The translations under genes were made by a program, and so were the position numbers. The notes below the pieces were generated by a model, which saw only the letters and a list, made by a program, of their open reading frames with translations, did no database searches and was not told where the DNA came from. Of a stretch of DNA of 64,000 nucleotides, positions 23,757-32,541 are shown one piece after another (the stretch's first letter is position 1; each line of letters opens with the position of its first letter). Source of the stretch: Marinobacterium rhizophilum (GTDB lineage: Bacteria > Pseudomonadota > Gammaproteobacteria > Pseudomonadales > Balneatricaceae); assembly GCF_024397915.1 (NCBI RefSeq), contig NZ_CP073347.1, positions 2,170,001 through 2,234,000 on the forward strand. Reading direction: 5' to 3'.

Positions 23757-26743
23757 TGAGCCAGGTCTTTGCATTCCACGGCGGCGTACATCCGCCGGAA
23801 AACAAGCGCCAGTCGACCCGCACCCCCATACGCCAGGCCCCGGTGCCCGGACGGCTGGTACTGCCTCTATCGCAGCATATAGGCGCACCGGCCGAGCCCT
23901 GCATCCAGGTTGGTGACAAGGTGCTCAAGGGACAGCGCATCGCCACCCCCGTGGGCCGCATCAGCGCCGCGCTGCACGCGCCGACCTCCGGCACCGTCAG
24001 CGCCATCGCGCCACACCCGATTCCCCATGCTTCCGGCATGGAAGCCAACTGCATCATTATCGACAGCGATGGCGAAGACCGCTGGGGCGAACATGCAGGC
24101 CTGGCGGATTACAGGGCCCTCGGCAAGGCGGCACTGACCGACTACATCCGCAACAGCGGCATCACCGGCATGGGCGGCGCAGGCTTCCCCACCGACGTGA
24201 AACTGCACCTGGGCGACGATCATATCGTCAACACCCTGATCATCAACGCCGCCGAGTGCGAACCCTATATCACCGCCGATGACATGCTGATGCGCGAACG
24301 CGCCGATGATATCGTCGCCGGTATCGAAATCATCGACCACCTGCTAAAGCCCAGCCATATTCTCATCGGCATCGAGGACAACAAGCCACAGGCCGTCCGG
24401 GCGCTGGAAAAGGCCCTGGCCGGTTGCCGCCTGAATATCGACCTGCGCGTGGTGCCGACCAAGTACCCGTCCGGCGGTGAAAAACAGCTTATCAAGCTGC
24501 TGACCGATGTCGAGGTACCCAGCGGCCGCATTCCCGCCGATGTCGGTATCGTCTGCCAGAACGTCGGCACCGCCTATGCCACGGCGCGGGCAGTGCACCA
24601 TGGCGAGCCACTGATTTCCCGTATCGTTACCCTCACCGGCGAGGCCGTGGCGCAGCCACAGAACTTCGAAGCCCTGATCGGCACCCCCTACGAATTGCTG
24701 CTGCGCGCCGCACGCGTGAGCCCGAACGATCTGTACCGCCTGGTTGTGGGTGGCCCGATGATGGGCTTTAGCGTCGATAACGATCAGATCCCGGTGATCA
24801 AGACCACCAACTGCCTGATCGCCGCCAGCCCCGACGAAATGCCCGAAGCTCCGCCGGCGCAGGAATGCATTCGCTGCGGTCTGTGCGAACAGGTGTGCCC
24901 GGCCGAACTGCTGCCCCAGCAGCTGTACTGGTTCGCCAAGGGCCGGGAGCTCGACAAGGCCAAGCACCACAACCTGTTCGACTGCATCGAATGCGGCGCC
25001 TGCTCCTATGTCTGCTCCAGTGCCATTCCTCTGGTGCAGTACTATCGCAACGCCAAAGCCGAGATTCGCAGCGACGACGCCGAACAGCGCAAGGCCGAGC
25101 ACGCCCGCGTGCGCTTTGAAGCCCGCCAGGCGCGCCTGGAAGCCGAGCAGGCCGAGAAGGAAGCCCGCCGCAAGGCCCGCGCCGAAGAGGCTGCACGTAA
25201 CCAGGCCGCACGCAAGGACAAGCCCCTGGCGGCAACGCCCAGCACCAGCGCTGCATCCGCCGCAGCACCAGCCGCAGAGCCCGACCTCAAGCAGCTGAAA
25301 ACCGCCGCCTCGGTGGCGCGCACCAAGCTCAAGCAGGCCCAGAAGGCGCTCAAGAACGCCGAGGACAAGGGGCTTGAAGGCATCGACACGCTGCGCGATA
25401 CCCTGACTGCACTGAACGCCAGGGCCGATGCGACCCAGCAGGCCTACGACCAGGCCCTGAACGCCGACAGCGCAGCCAGCGCCGCGCCCGATGCCAAACA
25501 GCTCAAAACCAACGCCGCCGTGGCGCGCACCAAGCTCAAGCAGGCCGAAAAAGCCCTGGCGACGGCCCGCGACAACGGCAGCGATGAAATCGCCGCGCTG
25601 GAATCCCGCGTGCGCGAGCTCGAACTGCGCGCCCACGACGCCCAACAAGCCTATGATGCCGCCGATGCCGGCGCCGCCCCGAGTATCGATCCTGCCAAAC
25701 TGGCCGAGCTGAAAGCCGACATGGAGGCCGCCAGGGCCAAGGTCGACAAGGCCCAGGCCGCACTGGAAGGCGCCATAGCCTCGGGCAGCCCGGCGGTCGA
25801 GAAAATGACCGCCGGTGTCGAGAAGCTGCGCGCCAAGTACCTGGAAGCAAAGGCCGCCCATGATACTGCCAGCGCGCCGGCTGTTGCACCGGCCGGTGCA
25901 CCGACAATCAGCCCGACCAGGATCGCCGAACTGAAAGCCGACATGGAGGCCGCCAGGGCCAAAGTCGACAAGGCCCAGGCCGCACTGGAAGGCGCCATAG
26001 CCTCGGGCAGCCCCGCGGTCGAGAAAATGACCGCCGGTGTCGAGAAGCTGCGCGCCAAGTACCTGGAAGCAAAGGCCGCCCATGATACTGCCAGCGCGCC
26101 GGCTGTTGCACCGGCTGGTGCACCGACAATCAGCCCGGCCAGGATCGCCGAACTGAAAGCCGACATGGAGGCCGCCAGGGCCAAGGTCGACAAGGCCCAG
26201 ACCGCACTGGAAGGTGCCATTGCCTCGGGCAGCCCCGCGGTCGAGAAAATGACCGCCGGTGTCGAGAAGCTGCGCGCCAAGTATCTGGAAGCAAAAGCGG
26301 CCCTTGATACCGCTGCCGGCAGTCATGCCGAAAGCGTCGCTGCGGCCCCAGCAGCTCAGGCACCGGTTGATATCAAGGCTCTGAAACAGCAGGTGTCCAT
26401 CATGCGCACCAAGCTGAAAAAAGCCGAGAAGACCCTGCAGGACGCCGATGCCGACAACCAAGCCAGCCTCAACGCTGAGGTGCAGGAACTGAGTGCTCGC
26501 TTTGAGAGCGCCCAAGCCGAGCTCAAGACGGCCGAGCAGGCACGTATCGACGTTGCCGCTGCCGCCGGCGTCGACCTCAAGCAGCTGCAAATCGATGCCG
26601 CCATGGCCCGCGCCGAGGTCACCAAAACCGAGCGCGCGCTGGGCATCGCCGACAGCACCGCCGCCACGGAACTTGAGCAGGCCCTGCTCCAGGCCCGCAG
26701 CCGCGCCGACGAATTAAGCAAAACGCTAAGCCGTTTTGAATAA
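23756..26743 (+). CDS. rnfC: Rnf complex NADH-binding subunit C with unusually long repetitive C-terminus
   Basis: 995 residues from ATG 23756 (MSQVFAFHGGVHPPENK), the start that overlaps rnfB. Residues 1-470 are the conserved core: GGAGFPTDVKL and the NAAECEPYITADD FMN/NADH region, VVPTKYPSGGEKQLIKLL, then two [4Fe-4S] motifs CIRCGLCEQVCP and CIECGACSYVCSS. From about residue 450 the chain becomes alanine/lysine/glutamate-rich and predicted coiled coil. It holds about seven related 55-75-residue units, three of them near-identical 74-residue repeats. E. coli RsxC has a shorter repeat tail (740 residues in all). The tail may tether or space the cytoplasmic domain; no enzymatic motif is seen there. 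Confidence 0.95.
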   Translation: MSQVFAFHGGVHPPENKRQSTRTPIRQAPVPGRLVLPLSQHIGAPAEPCIQVGDKVLKGQRIATPVGRISAALHAPTSGTVSAIAPHPIPHASGMEANCIIIDSDGEDRWGEHAGLADYRALGKAALTDYIRNSGITGMGGAGFPTDVKLHLGDDHIVNTLIINAAECEPYITADDMLMRERADDIVAGIEIIDHLLKPSHILIGIEDNKPQAVRALEKALAGCRLNIDLRVVPTKYPSGGEKQLIKLLTDVEVPSGRIPADVGIVCQNVGTAYATARAVHHGEPLISRIVTLTGEAVAQPQNFEALIGTPYELLLRAARVSPNDLYRLVVGGPMMGFSVDNDQIPVIKTTNCLIAASPDEMPEAPPAQECIRCGLCEQVCPAELLPQQLYWFAKGRELDKAKHHNLFDCIECGACSYVCSSAIPLVQYYRNAKAEIRSDDAEQRKAEHARVRFEARQARLEAEQAEKEARRKARAEEAARNQAARKDKPLAATPSTSAASAAAPAAEPDLKQLKTAASVARTKLKQAQKALKNAEDKGLEGIDTLRDTLTALNARADATQQAYDQALNADSAASAAPDAKQLKTNAAVARTKLKQAEKALATARDNGSDEIAALESRVRELELRAHDAQQAYDAADAGAAPSIDPAKLAELKADMEAARAKVDKAQAALEGAIASGSPAVEKMTAGVEKLRAKYLEAKAAHDTASAPAVAPAGAPTISPTRIAELKADMEAARAKVDKAQAALEGAIASGSPAVEKMTAGVEKLRAKYLEAKAAHDTASAPAVAPAGAPTISPARIAELKADMEAARAKVDKAQTALEGAIASGSPAVEKMTAGVEKLRAKYLEAKAALDTAAGSHAESVAAAPAAQAPVDIKALKQQVSIMRTKLKKAEKTLQDADADNQASLNAEVQELSARFESAQAELKTAEQARIDVAAAAGVDLKQLQIDAAMARAEVTKTERALGIADSTAATELEQALLQARSRADELSKTLSRFE
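25705..26330 (+). repeat. Three near-identical 222-bp units inside rnfC
   Basis: The GAAAGCCGACATGGAGGCC landmark recurs at 25711, 25933 and 26155, a period of exactly 222 bp (74 codons). Each unit encodes ELKADMEAARAKVDKAQ, then a spacer ending in ASAPAVAPAGAPTIS or a variant. Only scattered substitutions separate units, so duplication is recent or the units are being homogenised. Because the period is a multiple of three, copy number can change without a frameshift. Confidence 0.95.
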
Positions 26744-26757
26744 GGATTGACCCAAAG

Positions 26758-27816
26758 ATGGCACTGATTCGCTCCAGTTCACCCCACCTGCGCCGGGCCG
26801 GTAGCACCGCACAACTGATGCGCCTGCTACTCGTTGCCACCCTGCCGGGCCTGGCGGCCATGACCTTCTTTTTCGGCTGGGGCACCCTGCTGCAGGTTGG
26901 CTGGGCCATGCTGCTGGCGCTCGGTTTCGAAGCGGCGGTCATGAAACTGCGCGGCCGCCCCGCCAGCTTCTACCTGCGCGATTACAGCGCTTTGGTCACG
27001 GCGGTACTGCTGGGACTGGCCCTGCCTCCCTTCGCCCCCTGGTGGCTGATGGTAGTGGGCATTTTCGTCGCCATCGTCATTGCCAAGCACCTGTACGGCG
27101 GCATGGGCAATAACCCCTTTAATCCTGCGATGGTGGCCTACGCCCTGCTGCTGGTATCTTTTCCCGTCGAAATGACCCGCTGGACCGCCCCCTTCGTACT
27201 GCAAGGCGAGGATGGCTGGCATGTTCTCGGCTTTTTCGACACCTTCAAGCTTGTCTTCGGCGCTCTGGAACAGGGTACTCTCGATGCCTTCACCTCGGCC
27301 ACGCCACTGGATGAATTGCGCCACCGCGGCGGCCAGACCACTGAAGAAGCCTTTCGCAACTCGAACGTGCTGGCCAACGGCGTTGGCGCCTGGCATGCCG
27401 TGAGTGCCGCCTACTTCATGGGCGGTGTCTTCCTGCTGTACCGCAAGGTGTTCACCTGGCATACGCCGGTGGCGGTACTGGGCAGCCTGGCCGTACTGTC
27501 CACGCTGTTTTACATGTTCTCGCCCGATACCTATGCCGATCCGTTCTTCCACCTGACCATGGGCGCCACCATGCTCGGGGCCTTCTTTATCGCCACGGAC
27601 CCCGTTACCGCTGCCACCAGCAACCGTGGCAAGATCTATTACGGTATCGGCATTGGCCTGCTGATTTTCGTTATCCGCACCTGGGGCAGCTACCCCGATG
27701 CCGTGGCCTTCGCCGTGCTGCTGATGAACCTCTGTGCTCCCTTTATCGATCAGTACAGCCAGCCACGCACCTACGGCCATGCCAAAGCCAAGCGCGGCCA
27801 GAAGGAGAGCTCCTGA
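26758..27816 (+). CDS. rnfD: Rnf complex membrane subunit D
   Basis: 352 residues, about ten helices. Carries covalently bound FMN on a threonine; the expected site is FTSATPLDELR at about residue 183. GGMGNNPFNPAMVAYALLL and the C-terminal HLTMGATMLGAFFIATDPVTAATSNRGK are highly conserved in RnfD/NqrB. The last 31 codons, beginning at an internal ATG at 27724, are the apparent source of the tandem copies that follow. The stop is TGATG, shared with the first copy. Confidence 0.97.
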   Translation: MALIRSSSPHLRRAGSTAQLMRLLLVATLPGLAAMTFFFGWGTLLQVGWAMLLALGFEAAVMKLRGRPASFYLRDYSALVTAVLLGLALPPFAPWWLMVVGIFVAIVIAKHLYGGMGNNPFNPAMVAYALLLVSFPVEMTRWTAPFVLQGEDGWHVLGFFDTFKLVFGALEQGTLDAFTSATPLDELRHRGGQTTEEAFRNSNVLANGVGAWHAVSAAYFMGGVFLLYRKVFTWHTPVAVLGSLAVLSTLFYMFSPDTYADPFFHLTMGATMLGAFFIATDPVTAATSNRGKIYYGIGIGLLIFVIRTWGSYPDAVAFAVLLMNLCAPFIDQYSQPRTYGHAKAKRGQKESS

Positions 27817-27911
27817 TGCACATGCTCAGCGCCCCCTTGATCGGTCAGTACAGCCAGCCACGCACCTACGGCCATGCCAAAGCCAAGCGCGGCCAGAAGG
27901 AGAGCTCCTGA
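27816..27911 (+). pseudogene. 31-codon mini-ORF, tandem copy 1 of the rnfD 3' end
   Basis: Begins on the rnfD TGATG and encodes MHMLSAPLIG followed by QYSQPRTYGHAKAKRGQKE, i.e. the RnfD tail (MNLCAPFIDQYSQPRTYGH...) with one extra codon and several changes at its start. It keeps a full AAGGAG ribosome-binding sequence before the next TGATG. Too short to fold as a domain. It may be a passive reinitiation relay or simply neutral. Confidence 0.75.
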
Positions 27912-28005
27912 TGCACATGCTCAGCGCCCCCTTGATCGGTCAGTACAGCCAGCCACGCACCTACGGCCATGCCAAAGCCAAGCGCGGCCAGAAGGAGAGC
28001 TCCTG
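27816..28005 (+). repeat. 95-bp tandem repeat at the rnfD/rnfG junction (two extra units)
   Basis: Exact period of 95 bp (ATG at 27816, 27911, 28006). The 3' end of rnfD from the ATG at 27724 is a diverged zeroth unit of 92 bp. The short CTGATG at both ends of that zeroth unit is a plausible slippage point. The period of 3n-1 makes every unit a closed ORF overlapping the next start. Confidence 0.92.
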
Positions 28006-28006
28006 A
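27911..28006 (+). pseudogene. 31-codon mini-ORF, tandem copy 2 of the rnfD 3' end
   Basis: A second copy identical to the first over its 95-bp period as read by eye. It starts on the TGATG of copy 1 and ends on the TGATG that begins rnfG, again with AAGGAG just upstream. Identity of the two copies implies a very recent duplication or strong homogenisation. Confidence 0.75.
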
Positions 28007-28656
28007 TGCAAATGCTTAACGCCATCAGCCGCAGCACTACCGGCATTGCCATTTTTGCCGTGGTCACCGCAGGTCTCATTGCCATTACCCAGGTCGGCAC
28101 CAGCGACCGCATCAAGCAGAATGAACGCGAGCAGCAGGCCCGGGCACTGTATGAAATCGTGCCCCGCGAGGGGCTCGACAGCGACCTGCTGGAAAACGGC
28201 ATCGAGTTTGTCGCCCCGGACCTGCTGGGCCACGACCGCCCTGAAACCGCCTACCGCGCCATGCGCAACGGCCAGCCCGTCATGGTAATCATGCCCGTGG
28301 TCGCCCCCGACGGTTACACCGGCGAAATCAGCATGATCGTGGGCATCAACAGCGATGCCAGCGTGGCGGGGGTTCGCGTGCTGGCCCACAAGGAAACGCC
28401 GGGCCTGGGCGACAAGGTCGATATCAAGAAATCCCGCTGGGTGCTGGGCTTTGCCAACCAGACCAAAACCGAGCTGGACCCCAGCTGGGGCGTGCGCAAG
28501 GATGGCGGACGCTTTGACCAGTTCACCGGCGCCACCATCACACCCAGGGCAGTCGTCAATGCCGTGGGCCGCAGCGTGGACTATTTCCGGCTGCACCGCG
28601 GCGAGCTGCTTGGCCTGAGTGACGACGCGCAACAGGAGACGCCTGACAATGGCTGA
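28006..28656 (+). CDS. rnfG: Rnf electron-transport complex FMN-binding subunit G
   Basis: 216 residues from ATG 28006. One N-terminal membrane helix (about 10-30) and a periplasmic FMN-binding domain. The covalent FMN is expected on the threonine of FTGATITPRAVV near residue 184, and GVRVLAHKETPGLGDKV is the usual family landmark. Longer in-frame starts upstream belong to the tandem mini-ORFs and are rejected. It overlaps rnfE by eight bases. Confidence 0.95.
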   Translation: MQMLNAISRSTTGIAIFAVVTAGLIAITQVGTSDRIKQNEREQQARALYEIVPREGLDSDLLENGIEFVAPDLLGHDRPETAYRAMRNGQPVMVIMPVVAPDGYTGEISMIVGINSDASVAGVRVLAHKETPGLGDKVDIKKSRWVLGFANQTKTELDPSWGVRKDGGRFDQFTGATITPRAVVNAVGRSVDYFRLHRGELLGLSDDAQQETPDNG

Positions 28657-29359
28657 TTACCGCAAGATTACCCTCGACGGCCTCTGGCACAACAACCCTG
28701 CCCTGGTTCAGCTGCTGGGTCTGTGCCCGCTGCTGGCCGTAACCGGCACGGTCGTCAACGCCATCGGCCTTGGCATTGCCAGCACCCTGGTACTGACCGG
28801 CTCCAACCTGACCGTGTCGCTTTTTCGCCACTTCGTGCCGGACTCCGTGCGCCTGCCCATCTTCGTCATGATCATCGCCTCCTTCGTGACATCCATCGAG
28901 CTGCTGATGCAGGCATTCACCTACGAGCTGTACCAGATTCTGGGCATCTTCATTCCCCTGATCGTGACCAACTGCGCCATCATGGGCCGTGCCGACGCCT
29001 TCGCCTGCAAGAACCCGGTAGGCGCCTCGGTACTGGACGGTCTGATGATGGGTCTGGGCTTTACCCTGGTGCTGATGATTCTGGGCGCCATGCGTGAAGT
29101 GCTGGGCCTGGGCACCCTCTTTGCCGATATGCAGCTGCTCTTTGGCCCCATGGCTGAAAGCTGGAAAATCACCCTGATTGGCGACTACTCGGGCTTTCTG
29201 TTCGCGATCCTGCCACCGGGTGCCTTTGTGGGCATGGGCCTGCTTATCGCCGTGAAAAACATCGTGGACGCCAAACTGGAAGAACGCCGCAAGGCCCGCA
29301 AGCCCAAGGCCGACGGCGGCAGCAGCCGGCGCGTACGCGTTACCGGCACCATCAACTAG
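28649..29359 (+). CDS. rnfE: Rnf complex membrane subunit E
   Basis: 236 residues from ATG 28649, preceded by AGGAG. It has six helices and is the partner of RnfA; VQLLGLCPLLAVT and PLIVTNCAIMGRADAFACKNP contain the conserved cysteines for the intramembrane iron-sulfur cluster. The tail (ERRKARKPKADGG) is basic and cytoplasmic. nth follows 14 bases later, as in most gammaproteobacterial rnf operons. Confidence 0.96.
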   Translation: MADYRKITLDGLWHNNPALVQLLGLCPLLAVTGTVVNAIGLGIASTLVLTGSNLTVSLFRHFVPDSVRLPIFVMIIASFVTSIELLMQAFTYELYQILGIFIPLIVTNCAIMGRADAFACKNPVGASVLDGLMMGLGFTLVLMILGAMREVLGLGTLFADMQLLFGPMAESWKITLIGDYSGFLFAILPPGAFVGMGLLIAVKNIVDAKLEERRKARKPKADGGSSRRVRVTGTIN

Positions 29360-29373
29360 GCAGGATACGGCAG

Positions 29374-30012
29374 ATGAACGCGGCCAAGCGACTGCAGATC
29401 TTTACCCGGCTGCGCGATGAAAACCCGCACCCGGTCACCGAACTGGAATACAGCTCGCCTTTCGAGCTGCTGGTGGCGGTCACACTGTCGGCCCAGGCCA
29501 CCGATGTGAGCGTCAACAAGGCGACCCGCAAGCTGTTTCCTGTCGCCAACACCCCCGCCGCCATACTGGCGCTGGGGGTCGACGGGCTCAAGCAGTACAT
29601 CAAGACCATCGGGCTCTACAACAGCAAGGCCGAGAATGTCATAAAGGCCTGTCGCATGCTGGTCGAACTGCACGACTCCGTGGTTCCCCAGACCCGCGAG
29701 GAACTCGAGGCCCTGCCGGGCGTAGGTCGAAAAACGGCCAATGTCGTCCTCAATACCGCCTTTCGCCAGCCCGCCATGGCCGTGGATACGCACATTTTTC
29801 GTGTCTCCAACCGCACCGGTATCGCGCCTGGAAAAACGGTACTCGAGGTAGAAAAGAAGCTGCTGCGCTTCATCCCCAGGGAATTCCTACTGGATGCTCA
29901 CCACTGGCTGATCCTGCACGGACGCTATGTCTGCATCGCCCGCAAGCCACGCTGCATGTCCTGCCTGATTGAAGACCTGTGCGACTACAAGCACAAGACC
30001 GACAGCGCCTGA
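29374..30012 (+). CDS. nth: Endonuclease III
   Basis: 212 residues. DNA glycosylase/AP lyase that removes oxidised pyrimidines. The helix-hairpin-helix LPGVGRKTANVVL includes the catalytic lysine; the aspartate lies in MAVDTHIFRVSNR. The [4Fe-4S] loop C-x6-C-x2-C-x5-C is present at the C-terminus (CIARKPRCMSCLIEDLC). Length matches E. coli Nth (211). Last gene of the rnf transcript. Confidence 0.97.
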   Translation: MNAAKRLQIFTRLRDENPHPVTELEYSSPFELLVAVTLSAQATDVSVNKATRKLFPVANTPAAILALGVDGLKQYIKTIGLYNSKAENVIKACRMLVELHDSVVPQTREELEALPGVGRKTANVVLNTAFRQPAMAVDTHIFRVSNRTGIAPGKTVLEVEKKLLRFIPREFLLDAHHWLILHGRYVCIARKPRCMSCLIEDLCDYKHKTDSA

Positions 30013-30736
30013 CCCCCTCAAGCATGCCTGGTGACTGGCGCCTGTTTAGTGCAAGCACCTTGGCGTTCGCCATCCTGGATGAACCCGCTGGGAACCCGGC
30101 GATAAGCGCACCCGCACCCGCACTCAGAGGTCACCCCGATGCCGCCAAAGAGCGCCACCGGAACGAAACCCGACCGGATCACAACCGATACAGCCCCTCA
30201 CCAGAAGCTGAACAAAAAACACCCAGCCACACTTGAAAAACCGGCAAAATTGACCATCAAGCACCTTGACCACTTAGTCAGTTTATGTCCGTTTGATTGA
30301 AGAATGTTGATAATTCAGTTACCCCCACATTCTGTGGATAAAACTGTTGGTAACATTTGGGCAGATGCCCCTAGCCCCCACCATTAAAGGGCTCAACTTA
30401 GATTGATCAAAAAACAACCATCATTATTTTTAACTTTAAAATCAATTAGTTATAGGAATCAATCGGGATTCGAAACTATTTCCCAGCGACAAACCCACAG
30501 AGCCAAAGATGCATCTCAGAGGTGTGGATGATCAACATAGACACGAGCTGTCAAGACCGATTTCCGCGCTCTTTTTCATGCTTGCTACTTGTTCTTTATT
30601 CATCTTTCTGAAAATGCGGTGAGGGATCGATCCAGCCTGTGCACAGAACTCGAGAAGCACCGGGACTGTGGGTAACTTGAAGTCCAGCCGCATTGCTCAG
30701 TGCACAACCATGCTGAACAGGTACCAGGCCGGTACC
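30013..30736. other. 724-base gene-poor stretch between nth and the cysteine-synthase-like gene
   Basis: No convincing coding frame. The middle (about 30240-30480) is AT-rich against a GC-rich background. One perfect DnaA-box sequence lies at 30333-30341 (TGTGGATAA, complement of TTATCCACA), and near matches at 30523 (TGTGGATGA) and 30667 (TGTGGGTAA) have the same orientation. No clear intrinsic terminator is visible although the flanking genes converge here. Confidence 0.5.
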
Positions 30737-31747
30737 TCAGGCCGCCCCCGCCAGCCAGGACGGAACCGGCAAGCCCTTTGACTGCAGGAAAACCGGATTA
30801 AACAACTTGCTTTGATAACGCGAGCCGACATCACACAGCACGGTCACCACCGTATGACCCGGGCCAAGCGTGCGGGCAACCTGTACCGCACCGGCCACAT
30901 TGATACCACTGGACCCCCCGAGACAAAGCCCCTCGTATTGCAGAAGGTCATACAGATAGGGCAATGCTTCCTGATCGCTGATTTCCAGCGCATCGTCCAC
31001 TTCCAGCCCTTCCAGGTTTGCGGTAATACGGCTCTGGCCGATACCCTCCATCACCGAGGAGCCCTGGGCTCGCAACTCGCCCTCGCGGTAGTAATTGCAC
31101 AGCGAGGCGCCCTGAGCATCCGACAGCACAATGCTGACGCTTTTATCCTGCTCGCGCAGCGCCCTGGCCACACCCGCCAGGGTTCCCCCGGTACCCACCG
31201 CGCAGCAGAACGCATCCAGCTGGCCGCCGCACTGGCGCCAGATCTCGGCACCGGTGCTCTGGTAATGCACTTCACGATTGGCGGTATTATCAAACTGGTT
31301 GGCCCAGATGGCACTGCAGCCCTGCCGCTGCAGCTGAGCCGCAATACGACCCGACACCCGGGTGTAGTGATTTTCATCGGCGTAGGGCACAGCGGGCACC
31401 AGACGCAGGTCCGCACCGTAAAGCCGCAGCAGGTCCTTTTTTTCCTGGCTCTGGGTTTCCGGCATGACAATGATGGTGCGATACCCCAGCGCATTGGCCA
31501 CCAGACAAAGCCCGATGCCGGTATTGCCGGCGGTACCCTCGACAATAGTGCCGCCTGGCTCAAGCTGCCCCCGACGCTCGGCGTCGCGGATAATGCCCAG
31601 CGCTGTGCGGTCTTTTACCGAACCGCCGGGATTCATGAACTCAGCCTTGCCCAGTATGGTGCAGCCGGTAAGCTCCGAGACCTGGCGCAACTCGATCAGC
31701 GGCGTGTTGCCAATCAGCGAGATCAGCGCGGGTTGATGCTCAGACAT
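30737..31747 (-). CDS. Cysteine synthase-like PLP enzyme
   Basis: 336 residues from ATG 31747, preceded by GGAGAA; homologues start just before LIGNTPL. A beta-family PLP enzyme expected to make cysteine from O-acetylserine (or O-phosphoserine/homoserine analogue) and sulfide. The PLP lysine is in NPGGSVKDRTAL and the substrate loop is EGTAGNTGIGL. The phosphate-binding glycine loop is AVGTGGTLAGV and GGSSGINVAGA lies near the C-terminus. Sequence style is closer to the cysteine synthase A-like group with an extended C-terminus than to classical CysM. It could finish the sulfate route encoded 8-17 kb away, but cystathionine beta-synthase-like activity is not excluded. Confidence 0.82.
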   Translation of the reverse strand: MSEHQPALISLIGNTPLIELRQVSELTGCTILGKAEFMNPGGSVKDRTALGIIRDAERRGQLEPGGTIVEGTAGNTGIGLCLVANALGYRTIIVMPETQSQEKKDLLRLYGADLRLVPAVPYADENHYTRVSGRIAAQLQRQGCSAIWANQFDNTANREVHYQSTGAEIWRQCGGQLDAFCCAVGTGGTLAGVARALREQDKSVSIVLSDAQGASLCNYYREGELRAQGSSVMEGIGQSRITANLEGLEVDDALEISDQEALPYLYDLLQYEGLCLGGSSGINVAGAVQVARTLGPGHTVVTVLCDVGSRYQSKLFNPVFLQSKGLPVPSWLAGAA

Positions 31748-32269
31748 GACGATTCTCCGGTTGGGGTGCTGCCAAAAGTATGGCAGCTCCTGCCCCGGAC
31801 AGGCGCCGAGAAGCAACTTATACCGGTCAACTCACTTGCCCACAAAATCTGTGCATAAGTCACTGAATAAGTATTGATTACCCGGCTCAAAGCCCGCTAT
31901 TACGGCACCCGCGACAAATCGGACAGTATCCGTACAGAGCGGGATAAATGTTTGTTTTTCAGCAAGTTAGATAGAGATACCAACAAGCGGCACGAGCGTT
32001 TACAGTACAAAGTCAATATTGACAGCTGGCAAAATGCAGCTGTGCAAAAGAATTTTACACAGCCGGAATCCAGGCCCCGGAACAATTCCACAGCAAGGCT
32101 TTGCACTCGCGATCGTAAAGCCGTAACGAGCGGGCCTAGAGGCAAGGCGCACGGCACGCAGGAACCGCAGCGCATGGGGCATACATGAGAATTCCGGGCA
32201 TCGCGCAGCCTATGAGTCGCGCAGCAGGTTTTTCGAGGTGCCCTGCAGGCGCAGCTGCGACAGCTGTCT
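31748..32269. other. Non-coding stretch upstream of the cysteine-synthase-like gene
   Basis: No supportable gene. It contains the promoter side of the minus-strand PLP gene and a single TGTGCATAA (31850-31858). It grades into the decayed ferredoxin-tail copies to its right. Confidence 0.45.
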
Positions 32270-32334
32270 TGATGCATGTCTTGAGCTTGCGGTGCGGGAG
32301 AGAATTGCATGTCGTGCAGCCAGGCAAGACCACT
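32270..32334 (-). pseudogene. Most decayed copy of the ferredoxin gene 3' end
   Basis: Read on the minus strand, SGLAWLHDMQFSPAPQAQDMHQDS can be laid over SSLVDLHDDEILTCCCKPKTHIEIE of the nearer copy. The DNA match includes CTGCACGA, the ATTCTC core and a GCAAGCTCAAGACA stretch. Cysteines are lost and the frame no longer ends like the gene. This is the farthest and weakest of three copies; found by eye, so alignment statistics are needed. Confidence 0.5.
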
Positions 32335-32406
32335 CATTGCGAGCGGCCTTTACCGGGTTTTCTGGCAGTACGCCTGAAGAGCATGACGGCAGACAAGAGC
32401 CTGCCG

Positions 32407-32538
32407 CTACTCCGACGGAAGCTCGATCTCGATGTGCGTCCTGGGCTTGCAGCAGCAGGTGAGGATCTCGTCATCGTGCAGGTTTACCAGACTGCTCCTT
32501 GCGAACAGCCTGCACCCTCTCGATGCCTAACCTGACGT
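32407..32538 (-). pseudogene. Middle decayed copy of the ferredoxin gene 3' end
   Basis: Encodes LVNLHDDEILTCCCKPRTH and IEIELPSE then TAG, i.e. the last 27 residues of the ferredoxin with mostly synonymous differences. Upstream of that, VRLGIERVQ corresponds to VRLLDGEVEMVQ. The two pieces are out of frame because of an inserted GCTGTTCGCAAGGAGCAGT segment also present, with two base changes, in the nearer copy. Confidence 0.8.
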
Positions 32539-32541
32539 CCC

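Noticed and set aside
24344..26590. 748-codon minus-strand frame opposite rnfC
   Set aside because: Glycine/leucine-rich mirror of the rnfC repeats with no start signal or recognisable domain.
30290..30680. Chromosomal replication origin
   Set aside because: No dnaA, dnaN, gidA or rpmH nearby, only one exact DnaA box, and flanking highly expressed genes point toward the site rather than away from it. Kept only as a low-interest finding.
32185..32535. 116-codon plus-strand ORF
   Set aside because: Lies over the decayed ferredoxin copies on the other strand; the apparent protein is the antisense of that repeat.
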